A stretch of DNA of 8,117 bases from Modestobacter sp. (GCA_025963425.1 JAOPUQ010000306.1:1-8117); one strand, 5' to 3'. Positions 1 to 6,336 are shown, counted from the first letter of the stretch. Program-made: numbers and translations. Notes: generated by a model from the letters alone, not told the origin.

Positions 1-732
1 GCGGCGGCTCCGACCGGGGCGAGCCCGTCCGCCGCCGCCCCGACCGGCAGCTCCCGGGCCGCCACCCCGTCGGGCACCCGGGGGTCGACGAGCGCGCCGG
101 CGACGACGTCGTCCGCGGGCGCCGGCAGCACCTCGGGCAGCGCGGCACCGAGCTCGGCCGGCAGCACGGCGGGCAGCAGCACCGCGGCCAGCAGCTCGGC
201 GGCGTCCAGCTCGTCGCCCGCGAGCACCGCGCCGGCCCCGGGTGGCAGCAGCACCTACCCGCCCACCGGTGCGTTCGGGCTGACCTCGATCACCCCGACG
301 CGGGTGAGCGTGGACGGCGGCACCCGGGTCACCATCACCGGCAGCGCCATCCCGGCCAATGCCCAGGTGCGCATCGGCCTGACCACCCCGGCGGTGGTGT
401 CCACGGTGTCCACGACGCGGCTGGTGTTCACCACCCCGGCGCTGGTGGCCGGCAGCTATGACGTGTACGTGTCCATCCCGGGCGGGTCGCAGTCGTCGGT
501 GCTGACCGGCGGCCTGACCTACCTCGCGAACAGCAGCGCACCGTCCTCCTCGGCGGCGAGCACCACCGCGAGCAGCACGCCGGGCAGCACGGCGACCGCC
601 GGGCCGGCGACGCCGACCTGGGTGACCGGGCCGCACGGTGAGCGGCTGGTCCGCTCGGCGCTGTTCGGCTCGCTCGGGCCGTCGATCTGGAAGGTCAACT
701 GCGCGTCGTCGTGCAGCGGACTGGCGGTCTGA
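1..732 (+). CDS. Ser/Ala/Thr-rich IPT/TIG-domain protein, C-terminal part
   Basis: The frame is open from the first base of the window to the TGA at 730-732, giving 243 residues of a protein whose start lies upstream. Residues 1 to about 90 are low-complexity Ser, Ala, Thr, Gly and Pro, as in cell-wall-spanning or extracellular linkers. Residues about 94-176 form an immunoglobulin-like IPT/TIG fold: an LTSITPT strand, then the DGGTRVTITG turn typical of the family, alternating beta strands and a closing YDVYVSIPGG segment. A second Ser/Thr/Ala linker (about 177-205) follows, then a short tail with two cysteines (CASSC) near the end. I see no membrane helix or LPXTG motif in the visible part. 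IPT domains usually serve in binding or as structural modules of surface proteins, so a surface or secreted role is likely. The actual function is unknown because the N-terminal domain is missing. Confidence 0.8.
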   Translation, partial: AAAPTGASPSAAAPTGSSRAATPSGTRGSTSAPATTSSAGAGSTSGSAAPSSAGSTAGSSTAASSSAASSSSPASTAPAPGGSSTYPPTGAFGLTSITPTRVSVDGGTRVTITGSAIPANAQVRIGLTTPAVVSTVSTTRLVFTTPALVAGSYDVYVSIPGGSQSSVLTGGLTYLANSSAPSSSAASTTASSTPGSTATAGPATPTWVTGPHGERLVRSALFGSLGPSIWKVNCASSCSGLAV

Positions 733-739
733 CGGCCGC

Positions 740-775
740 GGGCTGACCGGCGGCCGCCCGGCCGGCGGTCAGCCC
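740..775. terminator. Bidirectional hairpin terminator between convergent genes
   Basis: Bases 740-749 pair perfectly with 766-775 (10 bp). After one G/G mismatch (750/765), 751-755 pair with 760-764, leaving the four-base loop GCCC. This near-perfect 15-bp GC stem sits 8 bases after the IPT gene's stop and includes the stop codon (769-771) of the opposing gene. No T-run follows on either strand, which is common for high-GC actinobacterial terminators. Termination in both directions is inferred from structure and the tail-to-tail setting. Confidence 0.7.
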
Positions 776-1209
776 TCCGCGCTCAGGTCTCCCGCAGCGG
801 ACTCCTCCGCACCGAAGTCCTCCGGGACGGGGATGCCCAGCAGGCCCAGCAGCCGGACGACGGTGTCCTCCACGACGTCGTCGGCCGGCTGCTGGCCGGC
901 GTGCTCGGCGAGCAGGGGGCGGACGTCCTCGGCCCGCGGGGCCCGGCCCAGCGTCCCGGTCGCCCAGCCGCGGAACGCCTCGACCTCGGCCGGGACGTCG
1001 ACCGGCTTGCTGGCCTCGGGGTCACCGAAGTAGTCCCGTGGCTGGTGGCCGAGGTAGAACCGGCCGAGCCCGGCCGGCGCCGGGCGGTAGTCGATCGTCG
1101 CGATGTCGCTGTCGTGGACGTCGACGACGAGTTCGGGGCCGGTGCCGCTGCGCTGCTGCCACTGACCGTCGCGGTAGATGAAGGTGCCGAAGTAGCCCAC
1201 GGCGACCAT
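769..1209 (-). CDS. Uncharacterised 146-aa protein
   Basis: I do not recognise the family. The ATG at 1209 is preceded by an AGGGCAGG-type ribosome binding site, which chooses this start over the longer open frame upstream. The protein begins MVAVGYFGTFIYRDGQWQ, a beta-hairpin-like, aromatic-rich segment. The middle (about 35-70) has many aromatic and acidic residues, and a helical, acidic C-terminal half (about 70-130) includes EDTVVRLLGLLGIP. It has no signal peptide, membrane helix or cysteine, so it is probably a soluble cytoplasmic protein. It lies 92 bases downstream of the FNT channel gene on the same strand and could be co-transcribed with it. Codon usage (strong G/C at third positions) supports real coding. 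Function cannot be assigned. Confidence 0.7.
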   Translation of the reverse strand: MVAVGYFGTFIYRDGQWQQRSGTGPELVVDVHDSDIATIDYRPAPAGLGRFYLGHQPRDYFGDPEASKPVDVPAEVEAFRGWATGTLGRAPRAEDVRPLLAEHAGQQPADDVVEDTVVRLLGLLGIPVPEDFGAEESAAGDLSAEG

Positions 1210-1263
1210 CCTGCCCTGCGGCCTCGACGGGATCCGGTACGAGGCGGACTTCCGTCGGCGGTG

Positions 1264-1277
1264 GCGATCGGAATCGC
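1264..1277 (-). terminator. Small hairpin downstream of the FNT gene
   Basis: GCGAT (1264-1268) and ATCGC (1273-1277) form a 5-bp stem with a CGGA loop, 24 bases beyond the FNT stop codon and 54 bases before the next gene's start. It is short and has no T-run, so it may be a weak terminator, an attenuator or chance. Confidence 0.25.
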
Positions 1278-1301
1278 GGCGCTGACCGGCGTCGGACGCG
1301 G

Positions 1302-2153
1302 TCAGGCGCGCTCGGCGGGCTCCTGCCCGGTCGTCGTCGGGGCGTCCTCGGGCCGGTCCTTGAGGAAGAGGTACCAGTAGGAGGTGGCCACGAAGATCAC
1401 GGCGCCGACCAGGTTGCCCGCGCCGGCCAGCAGCCAGTTGACGACCGTGTTGCCCCAGCCGACGCCCGGGACGCCGGCGAAGATCGCGGCGGGCAGGAAG
1501 AACATGTTGGCGACGACGTGGTCGAAGCCCATCGCCACGAAGGCCATGATCGGGAAGAAGATCGCCAGGATCTTGCCCGAGACGTTGGTCGCGGCCAGCG
1601 ACATCCACACCCCGAGGCAGACCAGCCAGTTGCAGCCGACCCCGCGCAGGAAGACCTGCCAGGCCGATTCACCGGCCGCCTTGCTCTGGGCGATCGACGC
1701 CAGCCGGGCGAAGGTGAGCCCGGGGCCGCCGCTGGCCCCGGGCTGCCCGATGACGCCGGTCTGGACGGCGAGGAAGTAGGCGACGAAGACCGCGCCGACG
1801 AGGTTGCCGATCAGCACGAGGGTGAGGTTCTTGGCCACGTCGCCCAGGTCGATCTTGCCGCGCATGGCGCCCAGCGGGACCAGCATCATGTTGCCGGTCG
1901 CCAGGTCCGAGCCGGCGATGACCACCAGGACCAGGCCGAGGGTGAAGGCGGCGCCCATGAACAGCGTGGGCAGCGTGCCCCAGGTGCCCGGGTCCAGCCC
2001 GGAGGAGACGGTGATGGCGACCAGCGCCCCGAAGGCGATGTAGGCGCCGCCGAGGAAGGCGCTGACCAGCACCCGGTCCCAGGTGCGGTGGGTCTTCTTC
2101 GCCCCGGTCTCGGCGGCGACCTGGGCCATCTCCGCTGGTTCACGTGCGGTCAT
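1302..2153 (-). CDS. Formate/nitrite transporter (FNT) family channel
   Basis: This 283-residue integral membrane protein matches the usual FNT length (FocA is about 285). FNT proteins are pentameric, aquaporin-like channels for small monovalent anions such as formate, nitrite or hydrosulfide. Visible hallmarks are the first signature region IAGSDLATGNMM (79-90), the second signature GCNWLVCLGVWMS (173-185), and FDHVVANMFFLP (210-221) with the central pore histidine at H212, where FocA has FEHSIANM. Six hydrophobic segments can be placed at about 29-51, 62-80, 110-132, 165-187, 195-215 and 238-262. The ATG at 2153 has GGAGA seven bases upstream, and the hydrophilic N-terminus (AREPAEMAQ) fits a cytoplasmic leader. 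The substrate cannot be read from sequence; no nitrite reductase or formate enzyme gene is adjacent. It is divergent from a sarcosine oxidase-family gene. Confidence 0.93.
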   Translation of the reverse strand: MTAREPAEMAQVAAETGAKKTHRTWDRVLVSAFLGGAYIAFGALVAITVSSGLDPGTWGTLPTLFMGAAFTLGLVLVVIAGSDLATGNMMLVPLGAMRGKIDLGDVAKNLTLVLIGNLVGAVFVAYFLAVQTGVIGQPGASGGPGLTFARLASIAQSKAAGESAWQVFLRGVGCNWLVCLGVWMSLAATNVSGKILAIFFPIMAFVAMGFDHVVANMFFLPAAIFAGVPGVGWGNTVVNWLLAGAGNLVGAVIFVATSYWYLFLKDRPEDAPTTTGQEPAERA

Positions 2154-2175
2154 GTCTGTCTCCGGGGGATCGCCG

Positions 2176-2198
2176 GCGGGCCCTGGGCTCGGGCCCGC
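2176..2198. promoter_or_regulatory. Dyad in the FNT/oxidase divergent intergenic region
   Basis: GCGGGCCC (2176-2183) is the exact reverse complement of GGGCCCGC (2191-2198), with the loop TGGGCTC between. It lies 22 bases upstream of the FNT start and 48 upstream of the oxidase start, in the only noncoding DNA between the two divergent genes. It could be a shared operator or a leader hairpin. GC-only arms of this length are not rare in such a genome. I found no convincing -10/-35 pair here. Confidence 0.35.
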
Positions 2199-2246
2199 GG
2201 TCAGCCTCGCGGAGCAGTCGCCGACGCGCCAGGGGAGAGTGTCGGG

Positions 2247-3392
2247 GTGCGCGGATACGACGTTCTCGTGGTGGGGCTGGGCGGGATGGGCAGCGCCGCG
2301 GCCGCGCACCTGGCCGGCCGCGGCCGGCGGGTGCTGGGCCTGGAGCGCTTCGGGCCGGCGCACGACCGTGGGTCCAGCCACGGCGGGTCGCGGATCACCC
2401 GGCAGTCCTACTTCGAGGACCCCGCCTACGTGCCGCTGCTGCTGCGGTCCTACGAGCTGTGGTCGCAGCTGGCGGCCGACTCCGGCGCCGACGTGATCAG
2501 GCTGACCGGCGGCCTGTACTCCGGGCCGCCGGACAGTGACCTGGTGGCCGGCGGCCTGCGCGCGGCCCGGGAGTGGGACCTGCCGCACGAGCTGCTGGAC
2601 GCCGCGGAGATCCGCCGCCGGTTCCCGACCCTGGCCCTGCCCGAGGGCCAGGTGGGGCTGTACGAGGAGGCCGCGGGCTTCGTCCGCCCCGAGGTCACCG
2701 TCGCCGCGCACCTGGACGTCGCCGCGCGCCGCGGTGCGCAGCTGCACTTCGACGAGCCGGTGCTCGAGTGGGCGGCGACGGCGGACGGCGGCGTGCGGGT
2801 CACCACCGCGGCCGGCGCGTACACCGCGGGGCAGCTGGTCATCTGCCCCGGCGCCTGGGCGCCGGAGCTGCTCGCCGACCTCGGGCTGCCGCTCACCGTG
2901 GAGCGGCAGGTCATGTACTGGTTCCAGCCCGCCGGGGGAGTGGGCCCCTACGACCCGGCGCGGCACCCGGTCTACATGCACGAGGACGCCGCCGGCACGC
3001 AGGTCTACGGCTTTCCGGCGATCGACGGGCCGGACGGTGGCGCGAAGGTCGCCTTCTTCCGCCGCGGCGTGGTGTGCACGCCGGAGACGATCGACCGGCA
3101 GGTGCAGCCGGCGGAGGTCGAGGCGATGGCCGGGCGCCTGGCCGGGGTGCTGCCCACGCTGCCCGGCCGGTTCCTCAGCGCGGCGACCTGCATGTACACG
3201 ACGACGCCCGACCAGCACTTCGTGATCGCCCGGCACCCGGAGCTGGCGCAGGTGACGGTGGCCTGCGGGTTCTCCGGGCACGGCTTCAAGTTCGTGCCGG
3301 TGGTCGGCGAGATCCTGGCCGACCTGGTCACCACCGGGACGACGGCGCACCCGATCGGCCTGTTCGACCCGCGTCGCCCGGCGCTGCGCTGA
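2247..3392 (+). CDS. Monomeric sarcosine oxidase / N-methyl-L-amino-acid oxidase family flavoenzyme
   Basis: This 381-residue FAD enzyme belongs to the MSOX/SolA branch of the DAO superfamily, which oxidises N-methyl amino acids to the demethylated amino acid, formaldehyde and hydrogen peroxide. The N-terminal dinucleotide-binding motif VVGLGGMGS spans residues 8-16, with the ribose-binding acid at E33. SSHGGSRITR gives H45, R49 and R52. Y254 and K267 match the substrate and oxygen-activation region of MSOX (Tyr254, Lys265). TCMYTTTPD places Cys315 at the covalent flavin attachment site, with Y317 after it. FSGHGFKF carries K348, which with R52 binds the substrate carboxylate in MSOX. The GTG at 2247 follows AGGGGAGAG by seven bases, and this start reproduces MSOX numbering. 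Where MSOX has His269 (KLGYH), this protein has Phe271 (KVAFF) after a two-residue longer loop, so the exact substrate may differ. Annotation pipelines would probably call it solA. Confidence 0.92.
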   Translation: MRGYDVLVVGLGGMGSAAAAHLAGRGRRVLGLERFGPAHDRGSSHGGSRITRQSYFEDPAYVPLLLRSYELWSQLAADSGADVIRLTGGLYSGPPDSDLVAGGLRAAREWDLPHELLDAAEIRRRFPTLALPEGQVGLYEEAAGFVRPEVTVAAHLDVAARRGAQLHFDEPVLEWAATADGGVRVTTAAGAYTAGQLVICPGAWAPELLADLGLPLTVERQVMYWFQPAGGVGPYDPARHPVYMHEDAAGTQVYGFPAIDGPDGGAKVAFFRRGVVCTPETIDRQVQPAEVEAMAGRLAGVLPTLPGRFLSAATCMYTTTPDQHFVIARHPELAQVTVACGFSGHGFKFVPVVGEILADLVTTGTTAHPIGLFDPRRPALR

Positions 3393-3405
3393 CCCGCGGA
3401 CTGGC

Positions 3406-3421
3406 GCCCGGGTACCCGGGC
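3406..3421. terminator. 16-bp perfect palindrome after the oxidase gene
   Basis: GCCCGGGTACCCGGGC is fully self-complementary and begins 13 bases after the oxidase stop codon. As RNA it would fold into a 6-bp GC stem with a GTAC loop. That fits a terminator separating the oxidase from the small gene starting at 3463. A perfect palindrome in the small gene's upstream region could equally be a protein-binding site. No T-run follows. Confidence 0.45.
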
Positions 3422-3462
3422 ACGGGAGGCTCGCCCCCGAATCGACGGAGACGGGGTGTGCG

Positions 3463-3762
3463 GTGAAGTTCGTGGTCCTGATCGTGCTGGTCGTGGTGGT
3501 GCTGGTCCTGATCGGCCGGGCGCGGAGCGACCGTCGGCCGGTGCGGCGCGACACCTCGCGCGGCAGCAGCGGGAACGGGGGGACGGCGGCGTTGCGGCCC
3601 GGGAACGGCGGGGCGTCCGGGCACGGCCACTCCGGCGGCTCGCATTCCGGCTCTCGTTCCGGCTCTCATTCCGGCTCGGACTCCGGTTCCGGCTCGGACT
3701 CCGGGTCCGACGGGGGGTCGGGCGGGAGCGGTGGCTCCGACGGTGGGGGCGGCGGCGCCTGA
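3463..3762 (+). CDS. Small single-pass membrane protein with Gly/Ser/His-rich tail
   Basis: This 99-residue protein begins with a GTG; GGAG lies 12 bases upstream and GGGG closer, so the ribosome binding site is fair rather than strong. Residues 3-18 are almost pure Val/Leu/Ile and form one membrane helix or uncleaved signal anchor, followed at once by a basic stretch (RARSDRRPVRR). The remainder is low complexity: Gly/Asn, then HSGS/RSGS repeats with several histidines (about residues 53-70), then Ser/Gly/Asp to the end. I recognise no family. The basic flank after the helix suggests the tail is cytoplasmic by the positive-inside rule, but this is uncertain. The His and Asp content could bind metal; this is speculation. 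Its end is 19 bases from the end of the opposing kinase gene. It could be a spurious call, but the helix plus basic flank and the start placement favour a real gene. Confidence 0.6.
   Translation: MKFVVLIVLVVVVLVLIGRARSDRRPVRRDTSRGSSGNGGTAALRPGNGGASGHGHSGGSHSGSRSGSHSGSDSGSGSDSGSDGGSGGSGGSDGGGGGA
3643..3678 (+). repeat. Three 12-base tandem repeats encoding H/R-S-G-S
   Basis: Units at 3643-3654, 3655-3666 and 3667-3678 differ at one or two positions and follow the pattern CATTCCGGCTCT. Degenerate copies continue to about 3710. They encode HSGS, RSGS, HSGS and then Ser/Asp/Gly variants. Such arrays readily gain or lose units by slippage, so tail length may vary among strains. Confidence 0.75.
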
Positions 3763-3781
3763 GCCGGTCGTCGTCCAGGCG

Positions 3782-5323
3782 TCAGCCGTTGCCCCGTCCG
3801 TTGCCTCGGCCGTTGCCCCACCCGTTGCCGTTGTTGCCGTTGCCCCGGCCGTTCCAGCTGCCGTTCTCGGCCGCGCCCTGGTCCTCGTCCGGCTCGTCCT
3901 CGTCCGGCTCCTCGGTGGCGTCGCCGCCGGCTGGCGGGGCGGGGACCACCGGCGGGGCGACGGTGGTGGGCACGGGTGGCGCGACGGCATGGGTGAGCGT
4001 CACCGCGGTGCCCGGCGTGAGGTCGCCGACCGGGTCGAGGGAGATGACCTGGCCGTCGGGGACGTCGGCGGTCTGCAGCGGGCGAAGCGTCACCTGGAGC
4101 CCGCGCCCGGTGAGCTCGGCCTGGACCTCGGCGAACGGCCGGCCGACGTAGTCACTCGGGGTCAGGGCGATCCGCTGCACGGTGGGGGCGGCGCTGGTCG
4201 TCGTCGGCGCCGCCGTGGTGGTCGTCGGGGTCGGTGTCGCGCCGTCGGCCGAGGTCGTGGTGCCGCCGGTCAGCTGCAGCCCACCGAAGACGACGGCGGC
4301 CAGGACCAGCAGGGCGAGCAGGGGCACGAGCAGCCGGCGACGCCGCCGTCCGTCGTCGTGCGCGGGCTCGGCCTGTGCCGTCGCGATGGGCGCGGTCGGG
4401 TTCGGCGGGAGGGCTCCGACGGCCGGGAGGGCGCCGACGGCCGGGAGGACCGCCGTCCGGGTGGCGGGGACGGCCCCGGCGAGCGGGCGACCGGCGATGA
4501 CGTCGTCCACGGCGGCGCGGAAGGCGGCGCCGTCGGGGAAGCGCTCGGCGGGGTCCTTGGCGAGGGCGCGGTCGACCAGCCGGCGGACCGGCTCGGGGAC
4601 GTCGTCCGGAAGTGGGGCGGGGGTCTCGCGGATCTGCATGAGCGCGATCTGGACGGAGTTCTCGGCCTCGAAGGCCCGGCGTCCGGAGAGGGCCTCGTAG
4701 GCGACCATGCCGAGGGCGTAGACGTCGCTGGCCGGGGTGGCACGGGCGCCCTGGGCCTGCTCGGGGGAGAGGTAGTGCGCCGTCCCGATGACCTGGCCGG
4801 TCTGGGTGAGCGGAACGCTGGAGGCCGACATCGCGACGCCGAAGTCGGTGATCTTGACGCGGCCGTCGGAGCCGAGGAGCACGTTGCCCGGCTTCACGTC
4901 GCGGTGGATGACCCCGGCCTCGTGCGCGGCGGCGAGGCCGGCGGCGCTCTGCCGGACGACGTCGAGGGTGCGGTCGGCGGACAGCCGGCGCTCGCGGGCC
5001 AGCAGTCCGGACAGCGACTCGCCGCGCACGAGCTCCATCACCAGGTACGCGAGGTGCTCGCCGGCGTCGGTACCGGGGGAGACCTCGCCGTAGTCGAAGA
5101 GCGTGGCGATGTTCGGGTGCACCAGGCCCGCGGACAGCTGGGCCTCGGCGCGGAAGCGGGCCAGGAACGTCGCGTCGCCGGTGTACTCACTGCGCAGGAC
5201 CTTCACCGCGACGTCCCGGTTCAGCACCGTGTCGCGGGCCTGCCAGACCTGTCCCATGCCGCCCGTGGCGATCAGGTCGCCCAGCTCGTAGCGACCACCG
5301 AAGGTGCGGCCCCTCGGTTCCAC
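3782..5323 (-). CDS. Transmembrane Ser/Thr protein kinase with one PASTA domain
   Basis: This 513-residue receptor kinase of the bacterial PknB type phosphorylates Ser/Thr on target proteins. The kinase domain (about 12-275) has the Gly loop TGGMGQVW (20-27), VAVK with K41, E60, the catalytic HRDVKPGN (D142, K144, N147) and DFG (D160). The activation loop LTQTGQVIGT carries T173 and T175, equivalent to the autophosphorylated pair of mycobacterial PknB, then LSPEQA. A juxtamembrane linker (276-330) holds two PAVGAL repeats and ends in five arginines. The membrane helix is 331-351, then comes a Thr/Pro linker and one extracellular PASTA domain (about 383-448), which in relatives senses peptidoglycan or lipid II. 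PknB itself has four. The extreme C-terminus is acidic (about 472-482), then Asn/Gly-rich (487-513). The start is a GTG six bases after a perfect AGGAGG. It is downstream of a sortase gene on the same strand. Confidence 0.95.
   Translation of the reverse strand: MEPRGRTFGGRYELGDLIATGGMGQVWQARDTVLNRDVAVKVLRSEYTGDATFLARFRAEAQLSAGLVHPNIATLFDYGEVSPGTDAGEHLAYLVMELVRGESLSGLLARERRLSADRTLDVVRQSAAGLAAAHEAGVIHRDVKPGNVLLGSDGRVKITDFGVAMSASSVPLTQTGQVIGTAHYLSPEQAQGARATPASDVYALGMVAYEALSGRRAFEAENSVQIALMQIRETPAPLPDDVPEPVRRLVDRALAKDPAERFPDGAAFRAAVDDVIAGRPLAGAVPATRTAVLPAVGALPAVGALPPNPTAPIATAQAEPAHDDGRRRRRLLVPLLALLVLAAVVFGGLQLTGGTTTSADGATPTPTTTTAAPTTTSAAPTVQRIALTPSDYVGRPFAEVQAELTGRGLQVTLRPLQTADVPDGQVISLDPVGDLTPGTAVTLTHAVAPPVPTTVAPPVVPAPPAGGDATEEPDEDEPDEDQGAAENGSWNGRGNGNNGNGWGNGRGNGRGNG
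3785..3860 (-). repeat. Degenerate repeats encoding the kinase's Asn-Gly tail
   Basis: On the plus strand the unit CCGTTGCC recurs with small variations. Read on the minus strand it gives the repeated GNG/RGNG pattern that ends the kinase. Slippage could change its length between strains. Confidence 0.7.
4403..4450 (-). repeat. 18-base tandem repeat in the kinase juxtamembrane linker
   Basis: About 2.7 copies of an 18-base unit lie at 4403-4420, 4421-4438 and 4439-4450, with two or so differences between copies. They encode the consecutive PAVGAL units (about residues 294-305) between the kinase domain and the membrane helix. The period is a multiple of three, so copy-number change would keep the frame. 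Confidence 0.75.
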
Positions 5324-5371
5324 GACGGTCCTCCTGCTGGCTCGGTCGGCGTCCAGGGCGGACGCCGGCTC

Positions 5372-5385
5372 GGGATGACCATCCC
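5372..5385. promoter_or_regulatory. Inverted repeat upstream of the kinase gene
   Basis: GGGATG (5372-5377) and CATCCC (5380-5385) are exact reverse complements separated by AC, about 50 bases upstream of the kinase's GTG in the 145-base gap after the sortase gene. On the minus strand a TTGATG hexamer, a possible -35, abuts the dyad, but no good -10 follows. A small operator or chance are both possible. Confidence 0.3.
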
Positions 5386-5468
5386 ATCAAGCCGCTCCGG
5401 CGGCAGATCCGCGGTACCTGATCGGGGGAGTGACCACCCGTGCGGACGGTGCGGCCCGGCCGAGTTCC

Positions 5469-6251
5469 TCAGCCGGTGGCCGCCAGCCGGGCGTAGACGA
5501 TGACGTTGGCCCGGTAGTCGCCGGAGTCCTCGTCGAAGCTGCCGCCGCAGGTGATGAGCCGCAGGCCGGCGTGGTCGATGTCGCCGTAGACCTCGTCGGT
5601 GGGGAAGTCGTCCTTGGCGTGCTCCTCGACCCGCTCGACCCGGAAGGTCGCGACCGTGCCGTCCGCCCGGCTGACGACGATCTCGTCCCCGGGGAGGAGC
5701 TCGCGCAGCCCGTAGAAGGCGCCGGGGTCGCCGCCCCAGTCGACGTGGCCGGCCAGGACGGCGGGCCCGAGCTGGCCGGGGGTGGGGCTGCGGTCGTACC
5801 AGCCGACGGGGTAGGCGCCGGGCGGGACCTCCATCGAGCCGTCGCGCTCGAGGCCGAGGTCCATCACGCGGGAGGTGACGCCGAGGACCGGTATCTGCAC
5901 CCGCACCGGTTCGCTCGCCGGCAGCTGGATCACGGGGGACGCCGGCTCGGTGATGGAGATCCGGGCCGGGTCCGGCGCGGGAACCGGGGCGCTGACCGGG
6001 TCGGCGACGACCGCGACGGGGACGTCCAGCCGAGCGGGGCCGGGTCCGTCCGAGGGCGCGAAGACGATGGTCGCCGCGCCGGCGGCCGCGAGCACCACGG
6101 ACGTCCCTGCCCACGCACGTGCGGCGCGGGGCCGGGGTGCGCGGTGTCGGGACCGGTCGTAGCGGGTGACCCGAGGGGCCAGGAGGCCGAGGTCGAGTTC
6201 CTGGCCGGCGGCCGCCCCGGCAGGTGCCAGGGGCGGGGGATAGCACCCCAC
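5469..6251 (-). CDS. Class F-type sortase
   Basis: Sortases are membrane-anchored cysteine transpeptidases that attach exported proteins to the cell wall. With the GTG at 6251 the protein has 260 residues: a basic cytoplasmic N-terminus (RYDRSRHRAPRPR, 30-42), one membrane helix (about 46-65), a Pro/Ala/Val stalk to about 100, and the sortase beta-barrel from about 115. The catalytic triad is visible: H169 in LAGHVDW, C235 in LITCGGSFD, and R247 in YRANVIVYA. IPVLGVTS, MEVPP and GWYDRSPTPG also match actinobacterial class F members. The start is uncertain: the frame is open to 6500, and an in-frame GTG at 6326 would add 25 residues. Neither GTG has a strong ribosome binding site. I favour 6251 because a strong hairpin (6271-6298) lies just upstream. 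The preceding gene encodes an exported excalibur protein and the next a PASTA kinase, an envelope-related context. Confidence 0.9.
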   Translation of the reverse strand: MGCYPPPLAPAGAAAGQELDLGLLAPRVTRYDRSRHRAPRPRAARAWAGTSVVLAAAGAATIVFAPSDGPGPARLDVPVAVVADPVSAPVPAPDPARISITEPASPVIQLPASEPVRVQIPVLGVTSRVMDLGLERDGSMEVPPGAYPVGWYDRSPTPGQLGPAVLAGHVDWGGDPGAFYGLRELLPGDEIVVSRADGTVATFRVERVEEHAKDDFPTDEVYGDIDHAGLRLITCGGSFDEDSGDYRANVIVYARLAATG

Positions 6252-6270
6252 GATGCGCAGCGGACCACCC

Positions 6271-6298
6271 GCCCCGTCCTCGTCTTCGAGGGCGGGGC
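6271..6298 (-). terminator. Strong hairpin between excalibur and sortase genes
   Basis: Bases 6271-6282 pair with 6287-6298: 12 bp including one G/T wobble (6277/6292), with a TCTT loop. It begins 38 bases after the excalibur stop codon and ends 19 bases before the preferred sortase GTG. No T-run follows. It could terminate or attenuate read-through into the sortase, or protect the upstream mRNA from decay. If the sortase starts at 6326 instead, the hairpin is inside coding sequence. Confidence 0.6.
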
Positions 6299-6336
6299 AG
6301 GTGGCCTCGGCTGGGCGGTGCCGCACGTGCTGTCGG

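Noticed and set aside
1..290. Ser/Ala-rich repeats read as a separate mobile or repeat element
   Set aside because: They stay in frame with the IPT domain and simply encode a low-complexity linker.
1302..3554. A 750-residue minus-strand open frame extending upstream of the FNT gene
   Set aside because: Only the last 283 residues are FNT. The rest is antisense to the oxidase gene and is low-complexity Arg/Ala/Gly/Pro, as expected from G/C third-position bias.
3731..5503. A 590-residue plus-strand open frame antisense to the kinase
   Set aside because: Composition is repetitive Gly/Arg/Asp/Val with no domain, while the opposite strand encodes a complete kinase with all catalytic motifs.
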